Shown: positions 22,628 through 31,748, counted from the stretch's first letter. The stretch: 63,797 nt of DNA from Aeromonas veronii bv. veronii (GCF_000820225.1 NZ_CDDK01000020.1:1-63797); one strand, 5' to 3'. The notes: generated from the letters alone by a model not told the origin. A program made the numbers and translations.

Positions 22628-23430
22628 ACCGTTACGCACAACTCTTCTCCCGTCTGGACGAGGCCAATCAGGGCGCCTTTGTGCCGTTCGTGATGCTGGG
22701 GGACCCCACTCCTGAACTCTCGCTAGCCATCGTCGATGCGCTGGTCGCAGGGGGCGCCGATGCCCTCGAGCTCGGCATTCCCTTCTCCGATCCGGTAGCG
22801 GACGGCCCCACCATTCAGGGCGCCGCTCTGCGCGCTTTTGCCAGCCACACCACCCCGGACGACTGCTTCGAGCTGCTTGGCCGCATCCGCGCCAAGTACC
22901 CGCAGCTGCCGATTGGCCTGCTGGTCTACGCCAACCTGGTCTATGTGCGCAAAATCGACGGTTTCTACGAGAAGTGCCAGCAGGCGGGCGTGGACTCGGT
23001 GCTGGTTGCCGACGTGCCGGTGCAGATGTGCGCCCCCTACAAGGCGGCCGCCGACAAGTTTGGCATCGACAGCATCTTTATCGCCCCGCCCAATGGCGAC
23101 GCCGAGACCCTGAAACAGGTGGCGGAGCTCGGCAATGGTTACACCTATCTGGTGAGCCGCGCCGGCGTCACCGGCGCCGAGACCAAGGCCGGTATGCCGG
23201 TGGAGGGGCTGATCAATACCCTGCGCGAATTCAACGCCCCCCCCGCCCTGCTCGGCTTTGGTATCAGCGAGCCAGCTCAGGTGCGTGAAGCGATCGCAGC
23301 TGGCGCCGCCGGTGCCATCTCCGGCTCCGCCGTGGTGAAGATCATCGAGACCCACCACCAGAACCCGGAACATATGCTGACCCGCCTGAAAGAGTTTGTG
23401 GAAGGGATGAAGGCTGCGACCAATCGATAA
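22624..23430 (+). CDS. trpA: Tryptophan synthase alpha chain
   Basis: 268 residues, matching E. coli TrpA. Cleaves indole-3-glycerol phosphate. [19 protein letters not shown] holds the catalytic Glu and Asp region, and [10 protein letters not shown] near the C-terminus binds phosphate. It is the last gene of the operon and is followed by a terminator. Confidence 0.97.
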   Translation: MNRYAQLFSRLDEANQGAFVPFVMLGDPTPELSLAIVDALVAGGADALELGIPFSDPVADGPTIQGAALRAFASHTTPDDCFELLGRIRAKYPQLPIGLLVYANLVYVRKIDGFYEKCQQAGVDSVLVADVPVQMCAPYKAAADKFGIDSIFIAPPNGDAETLKQVAELGNGYTYLVSRAGVTGAETKAGMPVEGLINTLREFNAPPALLGFGISEPAQVREAIAAGAAGAISGSAVVKIIETHHQNPEHMLTRLKEFVEGMKAATNR

Positions 23431-23487
23431 GGTCCGGTTGGGGTCAGATGTCCGTGGCCCTGAGTTGCCAGTTCGCATAACCATGTA

Positions 23488-23519
23488 AAAGGGGGCCTGA
23501 TCGGCTCCCTTTCTTTTTA
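23488..23519 (+). terminator. trp operon terminator
   Basis: AAAGGGGGCC-TGATC-GGCTCCCTTT followed by CTTTTTAT; ten paired bases with one G-T. Confidence 0.8.
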
Positions 23520-23572
23520 TCTCGCTTGTACCCGCTAACAGCTCCCGACATGTTGCTCCCATCTCCCTCGTT

Positions 23573-23613
23573 GATCCCCTCGCCCTCTGGGAGAGGGTTA
23601 GGGTGAGGGGCCT
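23573..23613. repeat. REP-like palindromic repeat
   Basis: CCCTCGCCCTCTGGGAGAGGGTTAGGGTGAGGGG and flanks. This CCCTCACCCTAACCCTCTCCC-type palindrome is a common dispersed element in proteobacterial intergenic DNA. Only one clear copy is in the window. Confidence 0.6.
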
Positions 23614-23793
23614 GACACATTGCTAGCCAAACCAGCGGCTAACCCAAAGCACAACCGATGACTAATTTGTTGATCCAACACACAGATTCCCACCAAAACG
23701 CGCTTCTCAACGCTCTACCCTCGCCTTTAAGATACCCGAATGACAATCAATCTATCGGAAGAACGCCATGACAGCGATTGTTGCAATCTCGCA

Positions 23794-23840
23794 GGTTAAC
23801 AGCAGCGGACTGGGAGCTGGAACTCAGGGGCGGTAGCGTG
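23794..23840 (+). repeat. Island-edge motif, copy B
   Basis: Aligns without gaps to copy C over 46 bases (GGTTAAmAGCAGC...GGGCTGkAACT...GGGCGGTAGC). It marks the left edge of the AT-rich lipoprotein insert. On the minus strand it forms the tail of an open frame ending in HATAPEFQLPVRCC and a stop. Confidence 0.65.
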
Positions 23841-24308
23841 GTTTATGTAGGCTGCTGCAGCGAGTAGCAAAGCCCAACAGGCAAGCATTATTGCGCCAAC
23901 CAGATCGGGATAAACAAGGATGTGGTAGATCGGTACAACAGATTTACAGATATATTCGCGGTAAACGTTGGGCTTCACTTCGTTCAGATCCAACCTACGA
24001 TTTTTAGCCCAACATTCGCGATGTTTAAGAGTGATTCGCAACGCGTGGCATTTTTACTATACGTTGATTTTAGTGGTTAAGGTGGTGTGCGGCGGCATCG
24101 GTATTGCGTACCTCATATTTCTGGGGAAATCAGGACACCCACCTTTCTGAGCAAGACGCTGTATAGTCAGCACACAAAAAGGGGGGGGGGCCTAAATAGC
24201 TCCCGCAACACGCGGTTGATCATGTGGTGAGATTGATTGCGAAGATGCTCATTCAACACAAAATAAAGAGCGTTAAAGCAACGACTCTGATGTGTGTCGG
24301 GGACGAAA
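23841..24308. other. Insert left flank, no certain gene
   Basis: Overlapping open frames exist on both strands (minus 23796-24041, 81 codons, with a possible membrane segment; plus 23968-24150, 60 codons) but both begin with TTG and have no clear ribosome site, so neither is called. The stretch contains the first direct-repeat copy and a run of ten G at 24181-24190. Confidence 0.4.
24124..24158 (+). repeat. Direct repeat flanking lipoprotein gene, left copy
   Basis: Starts GGGAAATCAGGACACCCACC and ends CTGAGCAAGACG. The right copy at 25149-25182 is identical except for one deleted C and one A/G change. Confidence 0.85.
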
Positions 24309-25067
24309 ATGAATGTTAAAAAAATTTTTTGGCGTTGGATGATGCCGCTCGCTATTTTATTTAGCATCATCCTATCTTGCACTTCCTCTGACATTGTGAG
24401 TTGGCAGGAAGAGGTCGTGCTGCACGATGGTAGCAAGATCATGGTAGATAGATCACAGAGTTATGGTGGTCGTCGTGAACTAGGGCAATCTCCTCCCATA
24501 AAGGAGCAAGCAGTTTCATTTACCATACCTAATACTAATGAATATATTTCATGGAAGAATGAGTATGGGGATGATATCAAGAGAGCAAATTTCACTCCAC
24601 TTGCCCTTCATATATTAAATGGAGTGCCATATATTATATCAACAACCACATCATGCCTTTCTTACAATAAATGGGGTAGGCCTAACCCCCCTTATGTTAT
24701 TTTTAAATTCCATAGTAAAGTATGGCAACGTATTTCGCTGGAAGAACTTCCCATCGAATTAGATAGTATAAATTTAGTGATAACCACCAAGTCTAATGAG
24801 AAAGTTCTACTGGATGAATCCCCAATCAATCCAGTGGTAATGAAGGAAATGAATAGAGATATCAATCAACCTGAATTGAATGGCATTCTGAGAAAACCAG
24901 TTTATACAGGTGATTGCTCAGTCATGTTCCACGATGGAAAGGGGAATTGGAGTAGTGATGATTCATTTAAACGCCAACCAGATATTGACGCTTGTTTAAA
25001 TTATTGCAAACGAGAAGGGTACGATGCTAAACATTGCCCTTGCAATCAGATTTTTGGAGAAAAATAA
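24309..25067 (+). CDS. Hypothetical lipoprotein in AT-rich insert
   Basis: 252 residues from the ATG at 24309 (a GTG at 24294 is also in frame). A signal segment MNVKKIFWRWMMPLAILF ends in the lipobox IILSC with Cys24, so export and lipidation are likely. The mature part has WQEEVVLHDGSKI and YGGRRELGQ early, then a C-terminal Cys cluster (CLNYCKREGYDAKHCPC). No enzymatic motif is visible. Composition is AT-rich relative to the core. It is alone between the two direct repeats, as if carried as a cassette. Confidence 0.8.
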   Translation: MNVKKIFWRWMMPLAILFSIILSCTSSDIVSWQEEVVLHDGSKIMVDRSQSYGGRRELGQSPPIKEQAVSFTIPNTNEYISWKNEYGDDIKRANFTPLALHILNGVPYIISTTTSCLSYNKWGRPNPPYVIFKFHSKVWQRISLEELPIELDSINLVITTKSNEKVLLDESPINPVVMKEMNRDINQPELNGILRKPVYTGDCSVMFHDGKGNWSSDDSFKRQPDIDACLNYCKREGYDAKHCPCNQIFGEK

Positions 25068-25148
25068 AATTGATAGTAACATACAATATGCACTGATGGC
25101 GGGGCGTGCCTACCAAAGTACCCGTGGAAACGATAATTTATTTCCCGA

Positions 25149-25182
25149 GGGAAATCAGGACACCACCTTTCTGAGCAAGGCG
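25149..25182 (+). repeat. Direct repeat flanking lipoprotein gene, right copy
   Basis: Second copy of the 24124 repeat. A broken inverted copy follows at 25207-25226 (GGGTGTCC, six extra bases, TGATTT), making a palindromic unit with it. Confidence 0.8.
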
Positions 25183-25267
25183 TCACATAACCAGAATCAC
25201 AGAGATGGGTGTCCAAGGTCTGATTTGTTACTCAGCCACAATTTATCCAATAACAATTTCCCCCCCA

Positions 25268-25801
25268 CTACCTCTCTTTTTTCCACACCCGCCATCCCAT
25301 CAACACCAGCATCAATAGACCTCCCGGCAGCCAGACCCAGTAGAGCTCGGAGAGGATCACCGCTTCACCTCGGGCAGTGAGATAAGCCTCCAGCTTGAAG
25401 GGGGCAACCCGGATCACCTGCCAGGGGGCGAAGAAGCGCTCATCCCGCCACGGCCAGAGCCAGCCAACCCCCTTGCCGCCGGTGGTGAGGGAATCGAGCA
25501 AGCTGTGGGAGAGTAGCGAGACCAGCAGAAACGACCAGACGGTGACGGCGCTCGCTCGAAATTGGCGGTGAAACAACATGGCCAGCGTGGGCAGGGCAAA
25601 AGCGAACAACAGGGAGTGGGTAAAGCCGCGGTGACCAAAGACATGGCCGTAGGCGACCCCCAGTTTAAAGGCGAGCACATCGGCATCAGGCAGCATGGCG
25701 ATGGCGACACCGGCCAACAGCAGGCGGGGCGGGATAATCCGGCTGCCAAGCCCCAGTCCAAGGCAGAGAGGGACGGCAGCGTGGGTAACTATGGTGGGCA
25801 T
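25268..25801 (-). CDS. DUF457 / YdjM-like membrane metal-dependent hydrolase
   Basis: 177 residues. MPTIVTHAAVPLCLGLGLG opens the protein, and LPDADVLAF plus HRGFTHSLLF supply the conserved Asp and His residues of the YdjM/DUF457 family. About four hydrophobic segments suggest an inner-membrane protein, and a last basic tail ends in KKER. Substrate unknown. The start at 25801 is chosen by the family N-terminus; an open upstream extension is not conserved in character. Confidence 0.88.
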   Translation of the reverse strand: MPTIVTHAAVPLCLGLGLGSRIIPPRLLLAGVAIAMLPDADVLAFKLGVAYGHVFGHRGFTHSLLFAFALPTLAMLFHRQFRASAVTVWSFLLVSLLSHSLLDSLTTGGKGVGWLWPWRDERFFAPWQVIRVAPFKLEAYLTARGEAVILSELYWVWLPGGLLMLVLMGWRVWKKER

Positions 25802-26017
25802 AGAATAAAGCTCCAACTGAAAACGTGAGCCTACCCTAACCCCGCTCGGTGAAGTGAAGGTGAAGTGCGCCCACTGTATTGACTCGCTGTTAGCTGAACG
25901 CAGCGCCAATCAGCCTTGGCACGTTAACTTGAAATGTTCATTTAACAGCGGCTGACATGCAGAACGGGATCGTGATAAGTAGTCTCTTCGGTTCACATCA
26001 CAGGGATAGTTGCAGCG

Positions 26018-26794
26018 ATGAATGTACCAAAAAGCCTCGTGCGGATTGCGAGCATTATCAGCCTTTGGTTAATGACTGGATGCATGGCTGAGGCCGCCTC
26101 TGCGCAGCCACAGCAAGAGCCGTACGCGCTGATCTATAACGGGCCGGTTTCTGATGGAGATAGCACCAGAGCGATTGCGGATGTTGTCAGGCAGGTGGGC
26201 TTGCCAGTCAGGTATCTCTCCAATCTCGAGGCGCTGCCTGCAGAGCTCGATAATGCCAGGGTGTTGATCGTAGGCGGCACTGAGGACGATGTTGAGCCGC
26301 TCCTCAATGCCTTCACCGCGGACGCTCGTTCGGCGTTAAAAACCTATTTGCAGAATGGTGGCCGCTACCTCGGGATCTGTGGGGGTGCCTTTGTGGCATC
26401 CACCGGCTGGTCTGAAGAAGAGGGCTTTGTGCCGGCGCTGGGCCTTGTTCCTGCCACATCCGATGATTATGACGGCGACTTTAGCGCCAGGATCTTCCCG
26501 ATCAGCTGGCTTGGTGAAGAGCGCCAGATGTATTACCAGGCCGGCCCGCAATTTACGCCGGTGCCAAGCTCCGAGCAGGTCAAGGTTATCGCCCATTTTC
26601 AAAACCATCAGATTGCCGCGCTGATCAGCTCATACGGCAAAGGCAAAGTGGCGGTTTCCGGGCCACACCCGGAAGCACCCGAATCGTGGAAAGAGAATGC
26701 GGTGGACGGCGACAAGATGGAGTCCAATATCTATCTAGCCGCTGGATTCGTTAACGAGTTGCTCTCCGAAAAGCCCGTCACCCATTCGAAGTAG
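26018..26794 (+). CDS. BPL-N domain lipoprotein
   Basis: 258 residues. A signal peptide ends in the lipobox LMTGC (Cys22). The mature domain resembles the N-terminal amidotransferase-like domain of eukaryotic biotin protein ligases: ALIYNGPVSDGDST, VLIVGGTEDDVEPLL, and GGRYLGICGGAFVAS with the nucleophile-elbow Cys, then HPEAPESW near the end. Bacterial BPL-N proteins are of unknown function. It is monocistronic and ends before a shared terminator. Confidence 0.85.
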   Translation: MNVPKSLVRIASIISLWLMTGCMAEAASAQPQQEPYALIYNGPVSDGDSTRAIADVVRQVGLPVRYLSNLEALPAELDNARVLIVGGTEDDVEPLLNAFTADARSALKTYLQNGGRYLGICGGAFVASTGWSEEEGFVPALGLVPATSDDYDGDFSARIFPISWLGEERQMYYQAGPQFTPVPSSEQVKVIAHFQNHQIAALISSYGKGKVAVSGPHPEAPESWKENAVDGDKMESNIYLAAGFVNELLSEKPVTHSK

Positions 26795-26868
26795 GCGTGT
26801 CCCTACGCCCTGGATGTGACCCCATTGCTCGGCCCGGAAGTCAGGCCAGCCAATCGGCAGCAATCCAT

Positions 26869-26908
26869 AAAAAAACCACCGACCTGCAAAAGGTCGGTGG
26901 TTTTTTTA
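26869..26908. terminator. Bidirectional terminator
   Basis: AAAAAACCACCGACCT-GCAAA-AGGTCGGTGGTTTTTTT between the converging BPL-N gene and the small minus-strand gene. Confidence 0.9.
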
Positions 26909-26975
26909 TCGGTGGTAGATAACGGGTAGCCGATACGAAGGGTTCGCTACCTCAACTTTCGCCCGGGAGCGAGCA

Positions 26976-27125
26976 CTACTCTTCCTGCTCCTCCGGTTGT
27001 CTCTCCTCACCCCGTATCTGTAGCAGCTCCTCGACCCTGGCTTGCCACTTGTCGTGGGCCTGTTTGCGCTCCTGCTGCATAAATGCTTCTCGCATGGTGT
27101 CGATTTTCTGGTCAAGTGTTTCCAT
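26976..27125 (-). CDS. Small charged hypothetical protein
   Basis: 49 residues, METLDQKIDTMREAFMQQER followed by KQAHDKWQARVEELLQ and an acidic tail ending QEE. It is highly helical and charged with no membrane segment. The ATG at 27125 has AGGAG eight bases upstream and the gene ends near a strong terminator, which supports it being real. Function not recognised. Confidence 0.65.
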   Translation of the reverse strand: METLDQKIDTMREAFMQQERKQAHDKWQARVEELLQIRGEERQPEEQEE

Positions 27126-27568
27126 CAGAGTGTCTCCTTGTGTGACCGCGTAAAGACTGGCTGACGGCGCGTTGGCCAACCTGCTCCCCTAATCTGACAC
27201 CGCTAATGCCGTTACTGCCCAATCAAATAATCGATTGGAAATAGGAAAACCAATCTAAGAATTCTTTTCGTGTTTATTCCACCACGCCAGCGCGAGGGAA
27301 ACAGACCGCTCAGAGCGGGATGATCCGGCACGCGGCCAACACATGATTGAGTGCAGTCATCCCCCTTTTCAGGGGAATGGGGCGCCGTTGCCCCATCCGT
27401 CCAGTGGGGGGTACCAGCAGATTTCCGGGATGTTGCTGTGCCCATGATCACACAGTCACAACTCTCGCCCTCCGCTCACCGCGCCCCCGCTTTTTATCAT
27501 CTAGAGTTAGCGGGCAGTCCAAAAGCTGCTGATTTATATACATTCGCCGCCAAGAGGGATCTTTTTTC
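27126..27568. other. Intergenic stretch before the tubulin-like gene
   Basis: No gene seen. It holds two adjacent GC-rich hairpins around 27361-27412, including TGGGGC-GCCGTT-GCCCCA at 27378-27395, which could be part of the leader of the following gene. Confidence 0.4.
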
Positions 27569-29668
27569 ATGACCGAGCATATCGATCTGCTACCTATCAA
27601 CACGGATGATGAGCAGGACGCAGGCAACCGTTACCTCTACTACACCGAAGGGGATCTGGCCCGCATTCTTGCCAATCTGGAACAGCTGCGCCACGCGGTG
27701 TTTCCGGCCGCCATCGGAGAGAGCGAAACGGGCGCCGCCGTGCCCCACAACTTTCCGTCCGTCTGTCTGGTGGGGCTGGGGCGCTGCGGCTCCAACATCG
27801 CGCAGGATGTGGCCTCGCTGGTCTACAACGCCCGCAGTTTTTATCTCAATGAATTCAACAGTGAAGAGCAACGCAAGCGGGAGAAGGAGTTTGGCCCGGT
27901 GAGCTGGATCCGGCGCAATCTGCGGCTGCCAAACAACGGGGCCCGGCCGGTCTTTCTGATCGAGCCCATGGTGATGCTGGGGGATCTGGACAAGGACATC
28001 GATGGCCGCATCCGCCACTCCAATCGCAGCGGCGAAGGTGGCTCCTTGCGTGACTACGCCAAGATGCGGGTGATGGACTTGTCGGAGATCCACGCGGGAG
28101 GCGCGGGTAACGCTCCCATCCTTGGCCAGTATCTGGCCAAGATCATCCTCAACAAGAGCCCCCACTACTTCGCCAACTCGGAGTGGCAGGCCATTCATAC
28201 CTATCTGGTGGACTCCTGCGGCATCAAGGCCAACCAGTCCCGCCTCTATTTCTACATCTTCAGTGCCGGGGGCGGCACCGGCTCCGGCATGGCCTCCGAG
28301 TTCGGGCTGGCCCAACAGTACTCCTACATGAGCAAGACCTTTTCGCCCCCGTCAGAAGAGGAGGAGCACCTCTCCCTCGGGGAGCACTTCATGTTCGATC
28401 CCATCTTCACCAGCGGCATCTGCATCCTGCCCAATATCTGTGATCGGGGTATCGAGATCTCGGAAGCGCTGCACATCAATGCCGGGCGCCTGCTGTGCAA
28501 GTATCTGGCCGAGGAGTGGGACTTCTCCTATCACTTCGACAACGAGCAGGCGTGCGATGCCAGCATGCTCAAGCGGATCAGACCCTGGAATGCCATGATG
28601 CTGATCTCGAACGACATCATGCGCTACGCCGAAGAGAGCGACGATGGCGAGATCCAGCATGTTGACGTCAACACCATGGAGAAGTACGCCAACCAGTACA
28701 TCTCCCAGCAGATCTTCAACATTCTTACCGCTCAGGCCGTCACCACCGACTACGACGAGAACTACTTTCGCCGGGCGGGCATCGATATCAGCGAGACCAT
28801 TCGACTCGATGCCAACGACCTCTTTATGAGTCTGGCGGGGCCGGTGGCGGTGGCGTATGCCGAGTCCATCTCACCCCCCGGCGGCCTGTTTGACAAGGAG
28901 GATGGGCTCAATGTGGACGATCTCTTCACCCGTTCCATCGAGCTGCCCCACTTCAACAAGATGACCCAGGCCATCGAGGGGATCAGTCTGCTGCCCATCG
29001 AGGCGGGCAACTATCGGGAGTATCTGGACGACTATGTGAAAAGTGGCCATAACCCGGCCCACCTCAACGAGCTGCACTTCTTCAAGAACTGCTCCTCTGT
29101 GGTGTCGATCATCTCCCTGCCCAAGGAGTACAAGCTCTCCTATATGGATCTCAACCGGCTCAAGTCTCACCTCAACGGGCTCTTCCCCAATACCACCCTC
29201 AAGCGGTATGCGCTGGTCATCGGGGCGTCGGCCAACATCTCCCTCACCACCCTGATCGTCAAGAGCCCCTGCCTGAGCGATGACTTCCTGACCCTGATCG
29301 TGGCCTTTATCAAGCGCTGCTTTGCCAAGGATCACTATCGCTTCGATGAGCATCTGGACAAGGCGGTGATCGAGATGATCTGCAATGAGGAGTGGAACGA
29401 TGCGCTGCTCGACAGCATGCTCAACGAGTTCGAGAACCCGGCCAAGATCCTCGATACCAACTGGTACGCTATCAAGCCCATGTATGAGAAGAAATATCGG
29501 GAGCTTATCCGCGAGAAAGAGAAGTTCGTCTCCATCAACGATATTCGCCTCAGTCGTGAATCGGTGAAAAAGGCGCTGCTCTATCTGCGGGAGATCTATC
29601 GCCACCGGGTCAGCAAGACCCGTATCCTCTCCCTCAACCCACGGCTGGGGGAAGCGAACGCTCGCTAG
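27569..29668 (+). CDS. Tubulin/FtsZ-like GTPase (Tubulin_2 type)
   Basis: 699 residues. VCLVGLGRCGSN at 65-76 fits the first nucleotide loop and AGGGTGSGMASEFG at 233-246 contains the tubulin/FtsZ signature GGGTGSG. The protein is nearly twice the length of FtsZ and diverged after the GTPase core, so it is not the cell-division FtsZ. It fits the FtsZ-like families that have been suggested to act in membrane remodelling. GAGGGA lies upstream of the ATG. It is monocistronic and ends before a strong terminator. Bacterial tubulin homologues of this kind are largely uncharacterised; polymer formation is inferred. Confidence 0.85.
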   Translation: MTEHIDLLPINTDDEQDAGNRYLYYTEGDLARILANLEQLRHAVFPAAIGESETGAAVPHNFPSVCLVGLGRCGSNIAQDVASLVYNARSFYLNEFNSEEQRKREKEFGPVSWIRRNLRLPNNGARPVFLIEPMVMLGDLDKDIDGRIRHSNRSGEGGSLRDYAKMRVMDLSEIHAGGAGNAPILGQYLAKIILNKSPHYFANSEWQAIHTYLVDSCGIKANQSRLYFYIFSAGGGTGSGMASEFGLAQQYSYMSKTFSPPSEEEEHLSLGEHFMFDPIFTSGICILPNICDRGIEISEALHINAGRLLCKYLAEEWDFSYHFDNEQACDASMLKRIRPWNAMMLISNDIMRYAEESDDGEIQHVDVNTMEKYANQYISQQIFNILTAQAVTTDYDENYFRRAGIDISETIRLDANDLFMSLAGPVAVAYAESISPPGGLFDKEDGLNVDDLFTRSIELPHFNKMTQAIEGISLLPIEAGNYREYLDDYVKSGHNPAHLNELHFFKNCSSVVSIISLPKEYKLSYMDLNRLKSHLNGLFPNTTLKRYALVIGASANISLTTLIVKSPCLSDDFLTLIVAFIKRCFAKDHYRFDEHLDKAVIEMICNEEWNDALLDSMLNEFENPAKILDTNWYAIKPMYEKKYRELIREKEKFVSINDIRLSRESVKKALLYLREIYRHRVSKTRILSLNPRLGEANAR

Positions 29669-29698
29669 CACCCGGCCCATAAAGCCCCATAAAGCAAA

Positions 29699-29730
29699 GC
29701 GCCCGCCCCAGATGGGGCGGGCGCTTTTTT
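29699..29730. terminator. Bidirectional terminator
   Basis: AGCGCCCGCCCC-AGAT-GGGGCGGGCGCTTTTTT between the converging tubulin-like and nucleoside-transporter genes. Confidence 0.9.
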
Positions 29731-29755
29731 ACTGGCGCAGCCTGGCTTTATCTCA

Positions 29756-30964
29756 TCAGAGAGAGACAAAGATCCCGGCCAGGGTGGCGCTCATCAGGTT
29801 GGCGAGGGTCGCAGCCAGCACCGCCTTGAAGCCCATATTGGCCACATCGTGACGGCGCTCCGGCGCCATGGTGCCGATGGAGCCAAGCTGCACCGCAATG
29901 GAGCCCAGATTGGCAAAACCGCACAGCGCGAAGGTGATGATGATCTGGGTGTGGGCACTCAGATCTGCCTTGATATTGGCAAAGTCCAGATAGGCGACAA
30001 ACTCGTTCATGATCACCTTCTGACCAATCAGCGATCCTGCCGCCATCATCTCGCTGGCGGGCACGCCAATCAGCCAGGCCACCGGAGCGAAGAGATAACC
30101 CAGCAGCTGCTGCAGGGAGAGATCGGCCCAGCCGAACCACTCGCCGACGGTAGTGAGACCGGCGTTGATCATGGTGATGACGCTGACAAAGGCCAGCAGT
30201 ATGGTGCCGATGGCCACGGCGATCTTCATGCCGCCCATGGCGCCGCCCGCCAGTGCGTCGATGGCGTTGCTGTAGTCGCTCTTGTCGAGGGTGATCTCGG
30301 TCTGATCGCTCACCTGTTGCTGCTCCGGCACCAGCAGTTTGGCCATCAGCAGGCCACCCGGCGCCGCCATAAAGGAGGCGGCAATGAGGTATTTAAGATC
30401 CACACCCAGACCGGCGTAACCACCCAGCACCGAGCCCGCCACCGAGGCCATGCCGCAGCTCATCACCGCAAAGAGCTCGGAGCGGGTCATACCGGCGAGG
30501 AAGGGACGAATAAGCAGCGGCGACTCCCCTTGCGACAAGAAGATATTGCCGGTGGCCACCAGTGACTCGGCGCGGCTGGTGCCGAGCAGGCGGTGCACGG
30601 CGCCACCCAATACCCGGATCACCCACTGCATGATGCCGAAGTGGTAGAGCACGGCGATCAGCGCGCTGATAAAGATCACCAGCGGCAGCACCCGCACGGC
30701 GAAGATAAAGCCGTTGCTGGCGAGATCGCCAAACACGAAACGGATGCCGCTGTCGGCAAAGCCGAGCAGGGCGGAGACGCCATTGCTCATGGCACCGAGC
30801 ATGATTTGTCCGGGGGGGAAATAGAGCACCAGCGCGGCAAAACCGGTTTGCAGGGCGAGCGCACCCAGCACGGTTCGCCAGCGGATGGCTCGGCGGTTTT
30901 CACTCGCCAGCCAGGCGATAAACATCAGGGCCAGCATACCGACCAGACTCAATAACAGTGTCAT
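29756..30964 (-). CDS. nupC: NupC-type concentrative nucleoside transporter
   Basis: 402 residues with about ten hydrophobic segments. SQGESPLLIRPFLAGMTRSELFAVM is the typical NupC/CNT signature, and NGVSALLGFADSGIRFVFG and NEFVAYLDF also fit. Imports nucleosides with protons or sodium at the inner membrane. A CRP-like site lies about 230 bases upstream. The exact symbol is by homology, and other NupC paralogues may exist elsewhere. Confidence 0.93.
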   Translation of the reverse strand: MTLLLSLVGMLALMFIAWLASENRRAIRWRTVLGALALQTGFAALVLYFPPGQIMLGAMSNGVSALLGFADSGIRFVFGDLASNGFIFAVRVLPLVIFISALIAVLYHFGIMQWVIRVLGGAVHRLLGTSRAESLVATGNIFLSQGESPLLIRPFLAGMTRSELFAVMSCGMASVAGSVLGGYAGLGVDLKYLIAASFMAAPGGLLMAKLLVPEQQQVSDQTEITLDKSDYSNAIDALAGGAMGGMKIAVAIGTILLAFVSVITMINAGLTTVGEWFGWADLSLQQLLGYLFAPVAWLIGVPASEMMAAGSLIGQKVIMNEFVAYLDFANIKADLSAHTQIIITFALCGFANLGSIAVQLGSIGTMAPERRHDVANMGFKAVLAATLANLMSATLAGIFVSL

Positions 30965-31194
30965 CTTGCACCTATGAAGAGAGGAGTTTCATATGGCAAG
31001 TCTGCAGACAGGCGTCGCGGGCGATCCGGCGAGAGAAATGCCGACCCACGCGACACGCAGACCACAAACCTACAGGTTAGTGGCGGGTCCCATCCTGGGG
31101 TCATTCACGTTCCGGGTGACAGCATGTATCGGGTGACGCCAGCGCCGTCGCAGGGGGAGATGCGGCCGGGTGGCAGGTCGGGCGGCGATGGTAC

Positions 31195-31210
31195 AGTGAT
31201 CATCGTCACA
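31195..31210. promoter_or_regulatory. Candidate CRP site
   Basis: AGTGA-TCATCG-TCACA matches TGTGA-N6-TCACA at nine of ten positions. CRP control of nucleoside uptake is known in enterobacteria. Confidence 0.55.
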
Positions 31211-31265
31211 GAAAAAGCGGTAAAACGATTGGCCGGAGTAACTTTTTCAACTTGTTCACACAACG

Positions 31266-31296
31266 AAACAGGGCCAGCGTGAAGCTGGCCCTGTTT
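31266..31296. terminator. Terminator after arsC
   Basis: AAACAGGGCCAGC-GTGAA-GCTGGCCCTGTTT; the stem is perfect. Confidence 0.8.
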
Positions 31297-31322
31297 CAAT
31301 CCGTACTTGAGCGTTCAGATGA

Positions 31323-31748
31323 TTACTTGAGGCGATTGCCGCTCGCATCCACCACCTGCTCGCCATCTTCCTTGGCGAAGGCCCCTTTTTGCTGATCGGG
31401 CAGAATATCGAGCACCACTTCCGACGGACGGCACAGCTTGGTGCCAAGCGGCGTGACCACGATAGGGCGGTTGATGAGGATGGGGTGGGCCAGCATGGCA
31501 TCGATCAGTTCATCATCGCTGAAACGATCTTCCGCCAGACCGAGCGCCTCGTAGGGTGGCACGTTCTTGCGCAGCAGATCGCGCACCGGCATGGCCATGG
31601 CGGCGATCAGCGCCACCAGCTGGTCACGGGAAGGGGGCGTCTCCAGATAGTGGATGACTGTGGGTTCCACGCCGCTGTTGCGGATCAGCTCCAGGGTGTT
31701 ACGGGAGGTACCACATTCCGGGTTGTGATAGATGGTGATTGCACTCAT
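31323..31748 (-). CDS. arsC: Arsenate reductase (glutaredoxin-dependent)
   Basis: 141 residues, E. coli plasmid R773 length. ITIYHNPECGTSRNTLE carries the catalytic Cys12, and NRPIVVTPLGTKLCRPSEVVLDILP has the three conserved arginine region. It reduces arsenate to arsenite, which Acr3 then exports. Last gene of the ars operon. The ATG at 31748 has GAGAG upstream; an upstream in-frame ATG adds five residues. Confidence 0.96.
   Translation of the reverse strand: MSAITIYHNPECGTSRNTLELIRNSGVEPTVIHYLETPPSRDQLVALIAAMAMPVRDLLRKNVPPYEALGLAEDRFSDDELIDAMLAHPILINRPIVVTPLGTKLCRPSEVVLDILPDQQKGAFAKEDGEQVVDASGNRLK

Larger units (their letters stand above)
30965..31322. other. Intergenic region upstream of nupC
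   Basis: No convincing gene. It contains a CRP-like site at 31195-31210 and the arsC-side terminator at 31266-31296. Confidence 0.5.

Noticed and set aside
23796..24041. 81-codon minus-strand ORF with a hydrophobic segment
   Set aside because: Begins with TTG, has no ribosome site, and its end is the repeat motif; kept only as a possible remnant.
23968..24150. 60-codon plus-strand ORF in the insert
   Set aside because: TTG start, no ribosome site, overlaps the opposite frame.
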